Below are positions 44,900 to 57,228 of a DNA stretch of 64,000 nt, piece by piece. This DNA is from Amaurobius ferox. Its lineage: Eukaryota > Arthropoda > Arachnida > Araneae > Amaurobiidae. The position numbers and the translations under genes are program-made. Within the stretch, counting starts at the first letter, position 1. Each line of letters opens with the position of its first letter. The stretch is taken from NCBI GenBank assembly GCA_951213105.1, contig OX578152.1, forward strand, positions 73,642,180 through 73,706,179, given 5' to 3'. Under the pieces are notes generated by a model. That model was given only the letters and a program-made list of their open reading frames with translations, did not search any database and was not told where the DNA came from.

Positions 44900-45960
44900 T
44901 TTGACACCTCCACCCATTTTGTCCGCCTTTTGAGGAGAAATAAAAATATTCACTTCCATTAGGTTCTATCCCGTTGTCAATTAATTCTATAAGAATGGGC
45001 GCCTATCAGACTTTTTCCAGAGGACAAACTCAGGAATGATATGTACAGTATGGACTAGCTTGACATCTACATTTGGGACCTTGAATATCCAGGGAAGCGT
45101 AAGTGACCCTTATCCTCCCCTCTGAAAGCCCATGACAGTAAGTGTGCAAAGTTTCAGCTTCTTATGTCACGGAGACTTCTATAGGATCTGGAAAGAAATT
45201 TTACACCCCCACCCATTCTGTTCGTCCTCGAAAGAGAAAAAAAATGATTCTGCTCCGTTAGGTTCAATTCCGTTCCCGATACTGTAAGCATGGGAGCGCA
45301 TAACACTTTTTTCAGGGGACAAACTTAAGATTGGTATGTGCAATATTGACTGTCTTGATACCTACATTTGGGACCTGGAATGTCCAAGAGAGCGGAAGTG
45401 CCTCCTTGCCCTTCCCTATGGACGCCTATTGCAAGGGATCTCTGCTTATACTATTAACCTCAGGACAGAACCTAACGGAGCCGAAGTTTCGATTTCCCTA
45501 GGGGTGGAAAAATAGTCTTTCCAGACCCCACAAAAATCTCCATGCAGTCTGAAGCTTTGCACATTTATAGCCGTGGACGCCCATAAGGGCGTTCAAAGTC
45601 ACAAATGTGGTTATCAAGCTAGTCGATATTGTACGTTTCGTACTTTTGAGTTTTGCCCCCACTGGAATAAGTTCCATGGGCGCCTTTGTCATGGGCGCCC
45701 ACAGGGCAGCGCAAGGAGATACTAATCACCCCGTGGACGTTCAAGGTCACAAATGCAGGTATCAAGCTAGTCGATATAGTACGTCTCATGAGTTTGCCCT
45801 CTGAAAAAAATTCTATGAGCCCCCATAAGGGAGTGCGAGGGGGCAGTTTCCCTCCTGTGAACGTTCAAGGTCAGAAATGTAGGTATCAAGCTAGTAGATA
45901 TTTACCTCTTATCCTCATATTTACCTCTATATTTTTGACTCTCTCTCACCCGTGCTCTAA
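44900..45960. repeat. Family G diverged tandem repeats
   Basis: Recurring GGTATCAAGCTAGTCGATAT, TACATTTGGGACCT, GTGGACGCCCATAAGGG and GTTCAAGGTCA blocks. Two longer halves (about 44940 and 45240) also repeat TTCTATCCCGTT/TTCAATTCCGTT and CAGGGGACAAACT. Noncoding; a single related unit lies at 5800. Confidence 0.65.
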
Positions 45961-45979
45961 TCACGTAAATTATATAATG

Positions 45980-46530
45980 GCCTACCTAATTCCAATTTTT
46001 TACAGGATGCACCTACATATAAAATTTCGTGGCTATACGTACTCTCTCTCTCTCTCTCTATTTTAAAATCTCTAATTTCGAATGTTTTAATCTCATTTAT
46101 TACAAAATATTCTACCTGTTTCTAATTTTCTACAAAATGAATCTACATATAAATTTTCATACTGAAACGTGCAATCGCCCCTCACAGATACGCACACACA
46201 GATGGAAATATTTCCAAAAATGTTCGAAATGTGTTCGTGATGTCTTTAAATACCTTTTTTTCGTCTAAATATTGAACTAAAAATTATTCGTGAGCTTCTT
46301 CTATACAATAGTATTAGAAAATAATAAAATCATTCTTTAGAATTAAATTAATTCAATATTAACTAAATTAATCTAAGAGATAATGCATTTAAAATGCGTC
46401 TATATTGCTTAATTGTAAGTTATATACCCGCTTCTTTAATTTAGTTATTACTGAATTAATTTTATTCGAATATAAGAGAAAATAAATTTAAAATGTGTCT
46501 ATATTGCTAAATTGTAAGTTGCATATCCAT
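45980..46530. repeat. Two short tandem duplications
   Basis: CCTACCTAATTCCAATTTTTTAC...CTACATATAAAATTT at 45980 recurs near 46112; GTCTATATTGCTTAATTGTAAGTT at 46399 recurs at 46496. A (CT)n tract lies at 46043-46060. Confidence 0.65.
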
Positions 46531-46639
46531 ATAAAAAGAACAAAATTGCTGGTGTTTCTTCTGACTTAGAGAATACGAAGCAGCTATAACCTTGAAAGAG
46601 AGCTTCTCGCGTATCAATGGTGGCGATAAAGTGACGTTT

Positions 46640-47060
46640 GGCGTCTGATTTAAAAGAAGGATTCCGAGCTAGTCCACACAATGGAATAATGCGCCGGTGC
46701 ACACGATCGATATGCATCATTTTTGTAACGCTAAGTGACGCATCCTGTGACGCTAAGCTGACGACGCGTCCTAGCATTACATTGATTTGAGTGATTGAGT
46801 TCATATGGGAGCTTTCAACCCGGTGTATACGATCGATTTGCGTTATTAAGTCGAATCCTATGACGCCAAGTTGGCGCCGCATTACAGCAATCACACGGGA
46901 CGCTAAATCAGGCGTCAAGTTGACTTCTCAGAGAAATCCGCGTCACTCTTTATGACGCGCCACTGACGCCAATTTGACGCCAGATCTAGCGTCCCGTACG
47001 AACAGCTTCATTCAAATCAGAGCAGTACTAGGACGCGGCGTCAACTTAGCGTCACAGTAA
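46640..47060. repeat. GACGC-rich inverted-repeat region
   Basis: Dense TGACGC/GCGTCA motifs. CGGGACGCTAAATCAGGCGTC near 46897 pairs with GACGCCAGATCTAGCGTCCCG near 46978; GATCGATATGCATCA and GATCGATTTGCGTTA also repeat. A 139-residue frame crosses it on the minus strand but its sequence reflects the repeats. Possibly a PIF/Harbinger-type MITE. Confidence 0.45.
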
Positions 47061-47576
47061 ACAACAACAAATGTGGTGCATGTCGCTCGTGTGCACAGGC
47101 TCTTATGTAACAATCCTATTAAAGACATATTCAACGACTCTCAAAACATTCATTTCCGTCATATTCTCACATTTAAACTTTTTCGGAAGCTATGCTTTAT
47201 TCAAGAAAATAATAGAATAAAAACATCTCTAAAAACGTTTTTTTACACAAAATAAATAGCTGTCGATATCCACAGGTGAAATGCGGACTAATACCCAGCG
47301 GATTGTCTCAAGGCCGAGGGCCGGGCGGTTCCCTTTAAATGAACATAGAGTTATGAGCCACCTACATCGTGCAAATGAACTACGTACAACTGGAAGGTTT
47401 CCCATATCCAGAACGATGTATGATAATAGGGCTTTAAGTTAGAATTATACTGTCAGAAATTGTATGTGGCATTGGAAATGGCCTTGACAATATTTATGAT
47501 TTAAGTACATTTGAAGTAATAGTGATCTTAAAAGGTTTTAATTTAAACAGTTATGTTACACGCTGTTTTTATTTTA

Positions 47577-48249
47577 TTACTTTCCCTGCAATACATGGTA
47601 TATGTATAGGGAAAGTATTGGAATCATGCCGAAAATCGTAACTCGAGTTTTCGACGAATCAACGCGTTTTAAAACCTCTAGAATACGAAAAAACTATTTT
47701 TAGCGTGTCTTTCTGTTTGTGCAATGCATGTATCCACTCTAACTCAAATACTAATGGATCGAATGTCATAAAATTTGGTAGGTAAGTCACTTGAGTGTGA
47801 CCCTGGTGCTGATTAGTATTTGGTATTAGTTTTTGGTAAAAAAAAACAGAACCCTCCTTTTTTTGCAAAATAGCCCGAAAAATTCCATGCACCCATTCTA
47901 GCTAAAATACTAATTTACCAAATTTCACAAAATCTGATAAATAAGTTAGATGTGGGATACTCTGGTGCTGATTAGATTTTGGTACGATTCGGAAAAGAAC
48001 AGCCTGCCTTGTTTTACGAAATAATCCGCAAAAATCGCCAAAATCTAAAAAAATAAATAAATACTACGTATGCTCAAATGTATCAATTAAATTCTTGTTC
48101 TATACGCAATTTTTGACGAGGAAAATAAAATAAATAACTCCATTACTTTAGGACAAACTGTGTTTGAAATGAGCTCTGCCTTCGAAAACACAAACTAATG
48201 AATTTGAGTCTGCAGGGAAATCATGTGCTGCCCACATCAGATTTTTTTT
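47577..48249 (-). mobile_element. Family C HINE-like element, C5 (chimeric)
   Basis: 3' palindrome TACTTTCCCTGCAATACATG at left and 5' end CATGTGCTGCCCACATCAGA at right. The microsatellite is nearly gone (TCTTTCTGTTTGTGC). At 48160-48197 it holds TTTGAAATGAGCTCTGCCTT and CGAAAACACAAACT, which is not family-C sequence but matches the complement of 43859-43896 in the A8 element. Confidence 0.75.
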
Positions 48250-49891
48250 AAATCATTATAATTAGTCGAAATATTTTTTCTGAAATATATTTGTTTTCAC
48301 ACTTTTAAAGCCATAGAAAATATCAAATTTTGGTTCTGCTACATACGAATTTGTATTATCATGGTGATGACTATATTTTGGTACGAATCGGAAACAATAA
48401 GTTAAATGAAATTAAATTAAATCCGATTTGGGTGAACTATTTCTTTTTTAAATAACACTGTCGAACTTAGTAACAACCAAAGATTCTTTCAGGCCCTTTA
48501 AAATGAATTTAAAGAAAAAAAAACATTTTCTTCCTTCAAAAATTTTGTAATATTTGAAGAATAGAAGTTGTTTAAAAAGGATTCTGGTATGAGAAAGTCG
48601 AATTGAGTCTTACTCCTGTTAATTTTTAATTTCAAATTATTTTTTTAGTTATTTTATGTTTTAGCCCTAATTACAACGATTTTGAGCGATATTCACACAC
48701 CTTGGTTCTTAAGCGACTAAAAATATTACCTCAGAATTTTTATTCTGATATCATCGGAAAGGTGGAAAAATTCTCTTTCAAACAAACTTTGAACGGAATC
48801 CATACGATTAACAGACGAATTTCAGTGAATTTTTTAAAGATATATTCTTTTTGTGCATTTAAAATATCCCCTTCATTTATATTGTGATATATTGGCGGGC
48901 AATCCACAACTTATAATATAACCCCAGTTCCTCTAAATATCACAGACTGTTTTAAAGCAAAAATTCATTTCATGAAGTCACTGGTTCATTAATTGTAAAT
49001 ATTTTAGTCGAGCAATTCTTCAAAATTTTGAATCATTTTCTCCTGCGCCTTTCTACTTTCGCGTTTGACCGCTACCGCCACCTATTAGCAAATACATTTT
49101 AAATTTTCCCTCCTAGAAGTATTTTATTTATTTATTTATTTGCTTTGGGGAGAATGTGTATTTTTTTTCTTTCCAGGTCGCGTGCGTGGAAATTTGGTGA
49201 GAGTTTTGAAAGGATTTGAAGAAAATTGAGTAGTTTAGGTGTTGTTAGGAACATATAAAATACTCTCTTCACAGCAGTCTTTTTTGAAAGCCAGACGGAG
49301 AAAACACCCGTACGTACAACCTTTTCTATGACGTAAATCTAGAGTTGCCATATGATGAAATTCGGAGGAGAGGGTGCCAAATTTAAAGATTTATCGATTT
49401 TATTATCCAATTTGGCAACATTTGGCGACTTTTCATTATTTCGAGGCGTTTCTCGAACCTTTGAAAAATCGCCTTCTTGACATCATCAGAAAGATCGAAG
49501 TACGTTCTTTCAAACTATCTTTTAACTTAACCCGTCAAATAATTTCTTCATATATATTTGCTTATTTTTAAATACATCAAAATATTTCGCGACATCCGGA
49601 AATAGAAGATCAGAACAATTTTATAATTTAAAAGAAATGAGTGTATATTTTTTCATTTGAAAGCAGATATATAAGAGTAAATATATTTTGTGTGTTATAC
49701 AACAAAATGTAATTACCCTATATTTTTTTCTGTTAATTTCTAACCAAGCCTATAAAAATTTTAATTTTCGATACCGCGGGCTAGAGCCTTTCTTTCATAA
49801 TTCCCACGGTGGATATGCATTGGGCTGGTCTTTGCAATGGGGAAAAGTAGATGTTTGAGCGCATGTGTGGTAAATTGGCGCGACAATACAT
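48250..49891. other. No gene recognised
   Basis: AT-rich. ATCATCGGAAAGGTGGAAAAA near 48750 and CATCATCAGAAAGATCGAAG near 49480 resemble the CCATCGGAAAGAGCAGAGAA phrase of the U units, hinting at distant repeat relatives. No frame supported. Confidence 0.4.
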
Positions 49892-50280
49892 GTTGTTGTT
49901 GAGACCCAGACCGTCCGACCTACCAGAAAGGTGTAAGGTAACCGTTTGGACGGCCGGGAAGTGCCACCCAATTTAGACCGGAACTCAGTGGGGGAGGCAT
50001 CCACAGAGATCGTACCCTCCTTCTTCTACCACCAACCTCTCGGAAGGACTTACGGACCCACATGTTTAATGTGATCATACTCCGCATGAACACAGCGGCA
50101 GTTGTGGCAGCGTGCAAATCCAGCGCTCAAACCACCAGGCTACCGCGCCCAAAATGTGCCAACAGCATGCGGTGTTCCCAGGTGGTCACCCACCCAAGTA
50201 CTAACCACGCCCGATGCTGCTTGATTTCGGTGATCTAACGAGAACCGTAATTCCTGCGAGCACGGTAATTCCTGCGGTAT
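49892..50280 (-). mobile_element. Second 5S-headed SINE
   Basis: Same order as 44032-44414: (CAA)n tail at 49892, body, B-less tRNA-like stretch GCGCGGTAGCCTGGTGGTTT, and a 5S head ending at 50156 (minus-strand direction), with TTAGTACTTGGGTGGGTGAC conserved. The first third of the head carries a duplicated GCAGGAATTAC insertion, so the 5' end is disturbed. Possible short duplication TACATG on both sides. Confidence 0.82.
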
Positions 50281-50307
50281 TACATGTGTTGAAACTAGAA
50301 GATTTGG

Positions 50308-50803
50308 ACCATGGAGGTAAAAATAAGGAGATAAAACTTCATATTAAGAAAACGCCAATATTGTTTGAGACAATACATCAAGTGGCGCTGGGATAAAATA
50401 AGTAGCCCTGCATTGCATGCATTTCTATGGCGAAAGACCTAAAATATTTACTTAATCTGTCAATTTTGTAAACATAAATTATTAGTGCAAAGTAGAACTA
50501 AAACAATATATTTCTACGTATTCAAAACTATTTTATCTTTCAATTTATTTTTATCTCTTATATCATGTACTCTATCGTACAACTGTAAATAAATACTTGT
50601 TAATTGTACTTATAAGTTAAGAACCCTTAATATAATAATAATCAAAATTACATAAAATAAATACTATGCCTTTCTACTGTGTCAACTAACAATAGCAGTT
50701 ACTTTACTAACACTAGCGACACCTAGATGTAATTCTCAAAGGAATAAAAAAATTTCTAATCGCTTCATCCATAGAACTTTTATCCCCTTCTTTCTAACTC
50801 CAT
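50308..50803 (+). mobile_element. Family F MITE-like repeat, F1
   Basis: Begins CATGGAGGTAAAAATAAGG, contains GTGGCGCTGGGATAA, GCATTTCTATGGCGAAAGAC, CTAACACTAGCGACACCTAG and ends ATCCCCTTCTTTCTAACTCCAT. No insertion, so it serves as an empty-site reference for F2. Confidence 0.7.
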
Positions 50804-50857
50804 AATTTGAACTGGAACAAAAGAAGGAAGTGATTTGTAGGGTATATGCTCATTACA

Positions 50858-52236
50858 ATGGAGGTAAAGGAGTTAAAACTCCGTGCTGATAAATGCTAAT
50901 ATAATTTGGGACAATAATTCAGGTGGCGCTGCGATAAGATAACGCCCCTGCAGTGTATGTATTTCTATGGTGAAAGACTTGAAATATTTATTTAAACTGT
51001 CAAATTTTGTAGAAATAAGTTAATATTAGCGTAATGCAAATTAGAATTGAAACAATAAGGAATATTCCTACGTATTCAAAATTATTCTACCTTTCAATTT
51101 ATATTTATCTCCTTATATTCTGAATTCCGTCCTATAACTGTGAAAAAATACTGATTAATTATACTGATAATTAGGGGATTTTAGTTTAAAAAAAATATGA
51201 TGTTGGCAGCACATGACTTTCCTTATATAATGTCATGTATTTACTACTTTTACAGTAAAAACAAAATAAGTTATTCTTATAGTAGATACTTATATATTTT
51301 TAAGATATTGGATTTTCGTTAAATAGTCGTTATTTTCATAGATTTAGCGTCCTTTTTATCCATTTTCTTTGATTTGATAACATTTAAAAAGTCGCCAAGT
51401 TGGCGACATTCCGCCAAATTCGTCGCCAAAATCTCGCCAAGCGTTATGGACGGAGAAATAATTTATTCTTACAGCAGATAAATGGCTATTGGCTTTCAAA
51501 TACGAAAGTATTACTCAAAGTATCTTTTTTCATGAATGGAACGAGCTAGATCCACGAGAATGATGTCACCCAATTTATCGCATGATGTTACAGATGAAAA
51601 GTGAACATGTTTCTCAATAGGAAATATTTTTTATTTTATATAATTTTTTAATTTTTTTTTAAATGTGCAATATCTCGAGAACGGTTCATGCTAGAGTTCT
51701 AAAATTTATGTTAATCGCTTTCTAATGAAGAATTACATAAGAAATGTCTATTTGCGTAATTTTATTAGAGGTTTTGATTTTTTCATGATTTTTTCAAAAT
51801 TTCACTCGAAAATTTAGGGGGTTCTGAACATTCGATTGCGTATAAAAATAATAGGCTTCCAGTATTCACGGATTGTAATTTTTGTACCAAATTTCGTTCG
51901 AATCTGTCCATTCGTTCGTCAGTTATCGTCTCCACAGGCTCACTGACACGCACACGCACACATACTTTCACACACACACACACAGACATCACCTCAAAAA
52001 TGTTCGATTTGTGATCAAGGATGCTTGAAACGTGCTCTCCCGTCGAAAACTCGAATTCGAATGTCACAATACTTTCCTTATACGTTATGTATATAAGGAA
52101 AGTAATAATCAAAAATACATATACTCAATATTATGCCTCTTGCAGGTTGATTGGAAACAGGGCGCTTTACTAACACTAGCGACACCTAGATATAATTCTC
52201 AAAACGTTATGGCATTTTCAAGCATTTCATCCATGG
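50858..52236 (+). mobile_element. Family F repeat F2, interrupted by A5
   Basis: Left part 50858-51187 and right part 52106-52236 together match F1. Family-A element A5 lies between them. Confidence 0.7.
51188..52105 (+). mobile_element. Family A HINE-like element, A5
   Basis: 5' end TATGATGTTGGCAGCACATG, ACTTTCCTTATATAA; (CA)n at 51948-51985; 3' palindrome TACTTTCCTTATACGTTATG to ATAAGGAAAGTAA. Insertion in F2 shows that the mobile unit spans the 5' stem-loop to the 3' palindrome. Confidence 0.82.
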
Positions 52237-52788
52237 AGTCAGAAAGAAGGGTACCAAAACTCTTATGGATAAAACGCTTGAAAGTGCCATAATGCTTTGT
52301 GAATTGTATTTGGGTGTCGCTAGTGTTGCTAAAGTAGCTGCTATCGTGAGTTGACGCAACAGAAAGGCGTAGTATATAACATATGTATTTTTTATTATTT
52401 TCAAATTAAGGGGGTTCCCTAATTATGAGTATAATTAACCAGTATTTTTCCACATTTGTATGATAGAATACAGAATATATAGAGATAAAAATAAATTGAA
52501 AGGTAAAATAATTTTAAATATGTAGGAGTATTCTTTATTGTTTCAATTCTACTTTGCATTACGCTAATCATTTATTTTTACGGAATTAATAGTTTAAATA
52601 AATATTTTAGGAATTTTATCATAGAAATGCATACAATGTAGGGCTACTTATCTTATCTCAGCGCCACCGGAATGCTTGTCTCAAGCGATATTGGCGTTTC
52701 CTTAATATGAATTTTAGCTCCTTACTTTTACCTCCATGGTTTCATCCATAGGAATTTTATCGCCTCTCTAACTCCATGAATCACGCTT
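52230..52788 (-). mobile_element. Family F repeat F3, inverted
   Basis: Inverted relative to F2 and sharing its terminus (CCATGGAGTCAGAAAGAAGG). Ends TCGCCTCTCTAACTCCAT; the two ends are inverted repeats, supporting a MITE. Confidence 0.7.
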
Positions 52789-53384
52789 TTTGCAAATGAT
52801 CAAAATTGCAATGTTGCCACCTACATTTCCCTAATTTCCAATCTGCATTTAATTTGCTTTCAAAACTGGCACAACCGAAACACCCCACTGCACTCGACAA
52901 CTCGGCTCCAGTAGATATCCAGACACGTTTATATTTGATGGCTCTAAATGAGGCAATTTATTCCAACCGAGCTCAAATTTTATAGTAAAGTGAAAAATAA
53001 AACAGCCTCGCACGTCAGAAACTGATTTGGAAAATAAGTTTCATTAATATTAATAGCCGGTTAATTTTGAGTTGTTCCAAAAGCTCTTAATTTAGTTTCG
53101 GCTTTTGAATCTAGGAGATATTTATCACTTTTTTCGTTTCTCATGCTTGTTGCCAGAATCGAAAAGATGAATTGTGTATAATTAGTCAAAAATGTGTTCA
53201 TAAAAGATGGATTATGGCGTATATACTCATTAAAATGTAACAGTGTTTAGCTTATATAATGTATTGAAAACAAGAGTGCATGAAATATATTAATGCATAT
53301 TTATAGCCATTTCATAATTGCCTACAAGTACTTTGTTACTTCAAGTACTTTGTTACTTCAAGTACTTTGTTTATTAAAAATCTG
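52789..53384. other. No recognisable feature
   Basis: AT-rich; direct repeat of CAAGTACTTTGTTACTT at 53330-53365 only. Confidence 0.4.
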
Positions 53385-53425
53385 ATATTCGCAGCACATA
53401 ACTCCTTATATCATTATCATCATCA
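53385..53425 (+). repeat. Decayed HINE-like 5' end
   Basis: AAAATCTGATATTCGCAGCA and CATAACTCCTTATAT resemble a worn family-A/D 5' end; the rest is absent. Confidence 0.5.
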
Positions 53426-53681
53426 TCACTCATCGTGCCGGGTGGCACATACAGCCTTAAATCCTTATATAGAATCAAATTATTACTTTTATTTTATATA
53501 CATTATTGGAATATTACTGAACAAAGTAACACATACAGATATTTAATTAAATGCATCCAATTTCAGCTTAAAAATAATAAGTTACTTCATCTGGCGATTT
53601 TGCGAATTCTCAAACGCAGCAACTCACCTTAATTCCCCCAAAACCCGAAATATCTTGTTTATTCTAGCGTTATGGCAATTA

Positions 53682-53808
53682 TTACTTTCCTTATATACAT
53701 AATGTATAAGGAAAGTATTGTGACGGGGTCGAAAATTTGAATTCGAGTTTTCGACGGGAGAGCACGTTTCAAGCATCCCTGATCACGAATCAAACATTTT
53801 TGAAGTGA

Positions 53809-53855
<47 letters not shown>

Positions 53856-54647
53856 GTATGTGTGTGTGTATGTGTCAGTGAGTCTTTGGAGACGATAACT
53901 GACGAACAAATGCACCGATTTGAACGAAATTTGGTACAAAAATCACAATCCATAAACACTGGAAGTCTATTGTTTTTATACGCAATCGAATGTCCAGAAA
54001 CCCCCTAAATTTTCGAGTGAAATTTTGAAAAAATCGTCAAAAAAGCAAAACCGCTAATAAAAGTTACGCAAATAGACATTTCTTGTGTAATTTTTCATTA
54101 AAAAACGATTGACATAAATTGTAGAACGCTAACATGAACCGTTCTTGAGATATTGAACATTTTTCAAAAAAATTATCAAAGTTATAAAAAATAAAAAAAT
54201 ATATTTCCTATTGAGAAACATGTTCACTTTTCATATGTAATACCATGCGATAAATTGGGTGACATCATTCTCGTGGATCTAGCTCGTTCCATTCATGAAA
54301 AAAGATACTTTGAGTAATACTATTGTATTTGAACGCCAATAGCCATTTATCTGCTGTAAGAATAACTTATTTCTCCGTCCATAACGCTTGGCGATATTTT
54401 GGCGACGAATTTGGCGGAATGTCGCCAACTTTGCGACATTTTTAATTGTTGCCGAATTAACAAAAATCTCGCCAAATTGATAAAAATGACGCTAAATCAA
54501 TGAAAATGACGACTAATTGAAAAAAATTCAATATCTTGGAAAGAATATAGGTATCTTCTATAAGAATAACATTTTTTTAACTGTAAAAGTAGTAAATTCA
54601 TTGCATTATGTAAGGAAAGTCATGTGTTGCCCACATCAGATTTTTTT
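53682..54647 (-). mobile_element. Family A HINE-like element, A6
   Basis: Complete, inverted: 3' palindrome TTACTTTCCTTATATACATA at left, (GT)n at 53813-53850, 5' end CATGTGTTGCCCACATCAGA at right. Body close to A1-A5. Confidence 0.83.
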
Positions 54648-54714
54648 ATTTGTTTCGACATTTAAATTCACTGATAGAACAAGCATTCGACTAATACATT
54701 AAATTATTATCGTA

Positions 54715-56940
54715 TTACTTTCCTTATAGACATATAATATATAAGGAAAGTATTGTGACGGGGTCGAAAATTCGAATTCGGGTTTTTGACGGGAGAGCAC
54801 GTTTCAAGCATCCCTGAACAAGAATCAGAAGTTTTTGAGATGATGTTTGTGTGTGTGTGTGTGTGTGTCAGTGAGTCTGTGGAGACGATAACTGACGAAG
54901 GAATGGAGTGATTCAAATAAAATTTGGTTCAAAAATTACAATCCATGAATATTAGAAGCCTATTGTTTTTATATGCAATCGGATGTTCAGAATCCCCCTA
55001 AATTTTCGAGTGTAATTTTGAAAACATCATAAAAAAATAAAACCTTTAATAAAATTATGTAAAGAATCATTTCTTATGTAATTTTTCATTAGAAAACGAT
55101 TGACATAAATTTTAGAACGCTAGCTTGAATCGTTCTCGAGATATTGCACATTTTTCAAAAACATTATCAAGCAAGAAAGATCAATCATGCTTAAAGCATT
55201 GATTATGAAACACTTTCCAACTCCAATGCAATTTTATTTAAACATGTCTAAAATGCAATACATTCTTCGGTAATATTTTAAAACTTATCACAATACTACA
55301 TTAATTTATTATATTTGAAAACTTAAACCTTCATCGAAAAAAATGAACTTCATTAAAATAACGTCATTGAATTATAAATTGCCTGGTTTAAACATCTCAA
55401 AAATGCGATACATTCCTCGGAAATATTTTTAAAACTATCATAATACTACGATAATTTATTATATTTGAAAACTTCATCGAAAACAACTGAAATTCATTCA
55501 AATGACGTCATAGAAAAAATAACACGCCTCGATCTCTCTATAAAAACAGCATTTCATTCATAACATTTTCCCATTCATGTCATTCATCAGAATATTATAA
55601 TAATTTATTTTATTTAAAAATTAAGACCATGGAGCTACACATAATTAAACTCCATGCGTAAAACTTCATCGAAAAAAATCGTCCTTCTGTTTGTAAAATC
55701 AATGAATATTTGATTCATATCAGCTATGCAAACTCAATGAATAAATGGTTTTGTGTTAAAGAAATACAACAATTCTAATACAACTCATTCTACATATTTT
55801 GCTGTTTACATTTTACATAGGTGAAAAATAGGCTTCGTTGTAGAAATAATCCAATTTGGATGAGCATTTAAACTCAAATATATTGTAATTGCGTTGTTAC
55901 AGTATGTAGATGCACAGAATTTATACAAAAATAAAGTGATTTTGGGACGGATACAACACTCAATATGAATTAAAAAGAACTTTAAAAATCACGATTTTGA
56001 AACAAGATGGATGCCATATATCATTTTGAAGTGGGTCACGTGATATTTTCATTTCATGGTCACGTGATCGCTTCATATAAGAGGTGTTATTATTGTTTTA
56101 ATTTTTATTTCAAAAACTACTGAATATACTTCGCTAAACTTTTTTTTATATATTTTATAGAACAATTTGAATATTACCTAAAATTTTCGAAGCAATTTGT
56201 GAATTTTAAATCCGGTTAAAAAATGTTTGCAAAATTAGGTCCCATAGGGCTCAATGTATTTCATTTTTTCAACCCGGGTTCAATCCAAAACTAATTGTGT
56301 GATATTATTAATTTTTATTCCCATAGGTCCTATAGACCCTCTGAAAAACATACTAAAATTTCCTTTTGATTAAGTCATTTTTACAGCAGTTATCGTGCTA
56401 ACGGACAGACAGACAGACAGGCAGAATGAACAAAGTCATAAACACTATTCAACTTTGTTGTATAGTGTTAAAAATCATATAAAATAAAAAAAATATTACC
56501 TATTGTGAAGTAAGTTCACTTTTTATAAGTAATATCATGTGATAAATTGAGTGACATCATTCTCGTGGATCTAGGTTATTCCATTCATGAGAAAAGATAC
56601 TTTGAGAAATAATTTTGTATTTGAACGTCAATATTCATTTATCTGATATAAGAATAACTTATTTCTCAGTCCATAATGTTTGGCAAGATTTTGGCGACGA
56701 ATTTGGCGGAATGTCGCCAACTTGGCGACTTTTATAAATGTTGCCAATTTACCGAAAATCTCATCAAGTAAATAAAAATAAAAATGACGCTATATCAATG
56801 AAAATTTAGACTAATTGACGAAAATTCAATATCTTGGGTAAAATATAAGTATCTACTATAAGAATAACCTATTTTTCTTACTGTAAGAGCAGTAAATCCA
56901 TTGCATTATATAAGGAAAGTCATGTGTTGCCCACATAACA
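54715..56940 (-). mobile_element. Family A element A7, split by B3
   Basis: Left part 54715-55170 (palindrome, GT tract, body to AACATTATCAA) and right part 56475-56940 (TCATATAAAATAAA to the 5' end CATGTGTTGCCCACAT). In A6 the two parts are joined. B3 therefore inserted after A7. Confidence 0.82.
55171..56474 (+). mobile_element. Family B HINE-like element, B3
   Basis: Precisely bounded by A7: 5' GCAAGAAAGATCAATCATGC, AAACACTTTCCAACTCC; 3' end GACAGACAGACAGGCAG microsatellite, then AACACTATTCAACTTTGTTG and TATAGTGTTAAAAA. Body has TGAACCCTATGGGACC-type marks in inverse. Body segments such as ATAATTTATTATATTTGAAA recur three times internally. Confidence 0.82.
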
Positions 56941-57012
56941 TTATTTTTTGACTGTAAAAAGAGAAAATTCATTGCATTATATAAGGGAAGTCATGTGCTG
57001 CCCACATCATTT
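56941..57012 (-). repeat. Extra family-A 5' terminus
   Basis: Right after A7 a second terminus: TTCATTGCATTATATAAGGG, then AAGTCATGTGCTGCCCACATC. Only about 70 bp of the 5' end is present. Confidence 0.75.
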
Positions 57013-57228
57013 TTTTTCAGTTTTCGTCTGATTTTGTCAACTCTTTCGAAAAAAATGGACTGTTTTGCCAAGTACTTTTTTCCCAATTATATCAACATCT
57101 GAGTAACAACCAAGAGTAATTCATACACAACATAACTAGCAAATTTTATCAAAATTACGTAATTTAATCAGAAATGCCAAGCATATTCGCAAGCATCACT
57201 AAGCTCTGCTAACTTGTAATGTGGTCAC

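Noticed and set aside
46499..46918. A 139-residue gene on the minus strand
   Set aside because: The peptide reflects repeated GATCGAT/GACGC DNA motifs and has no recognisable domain.
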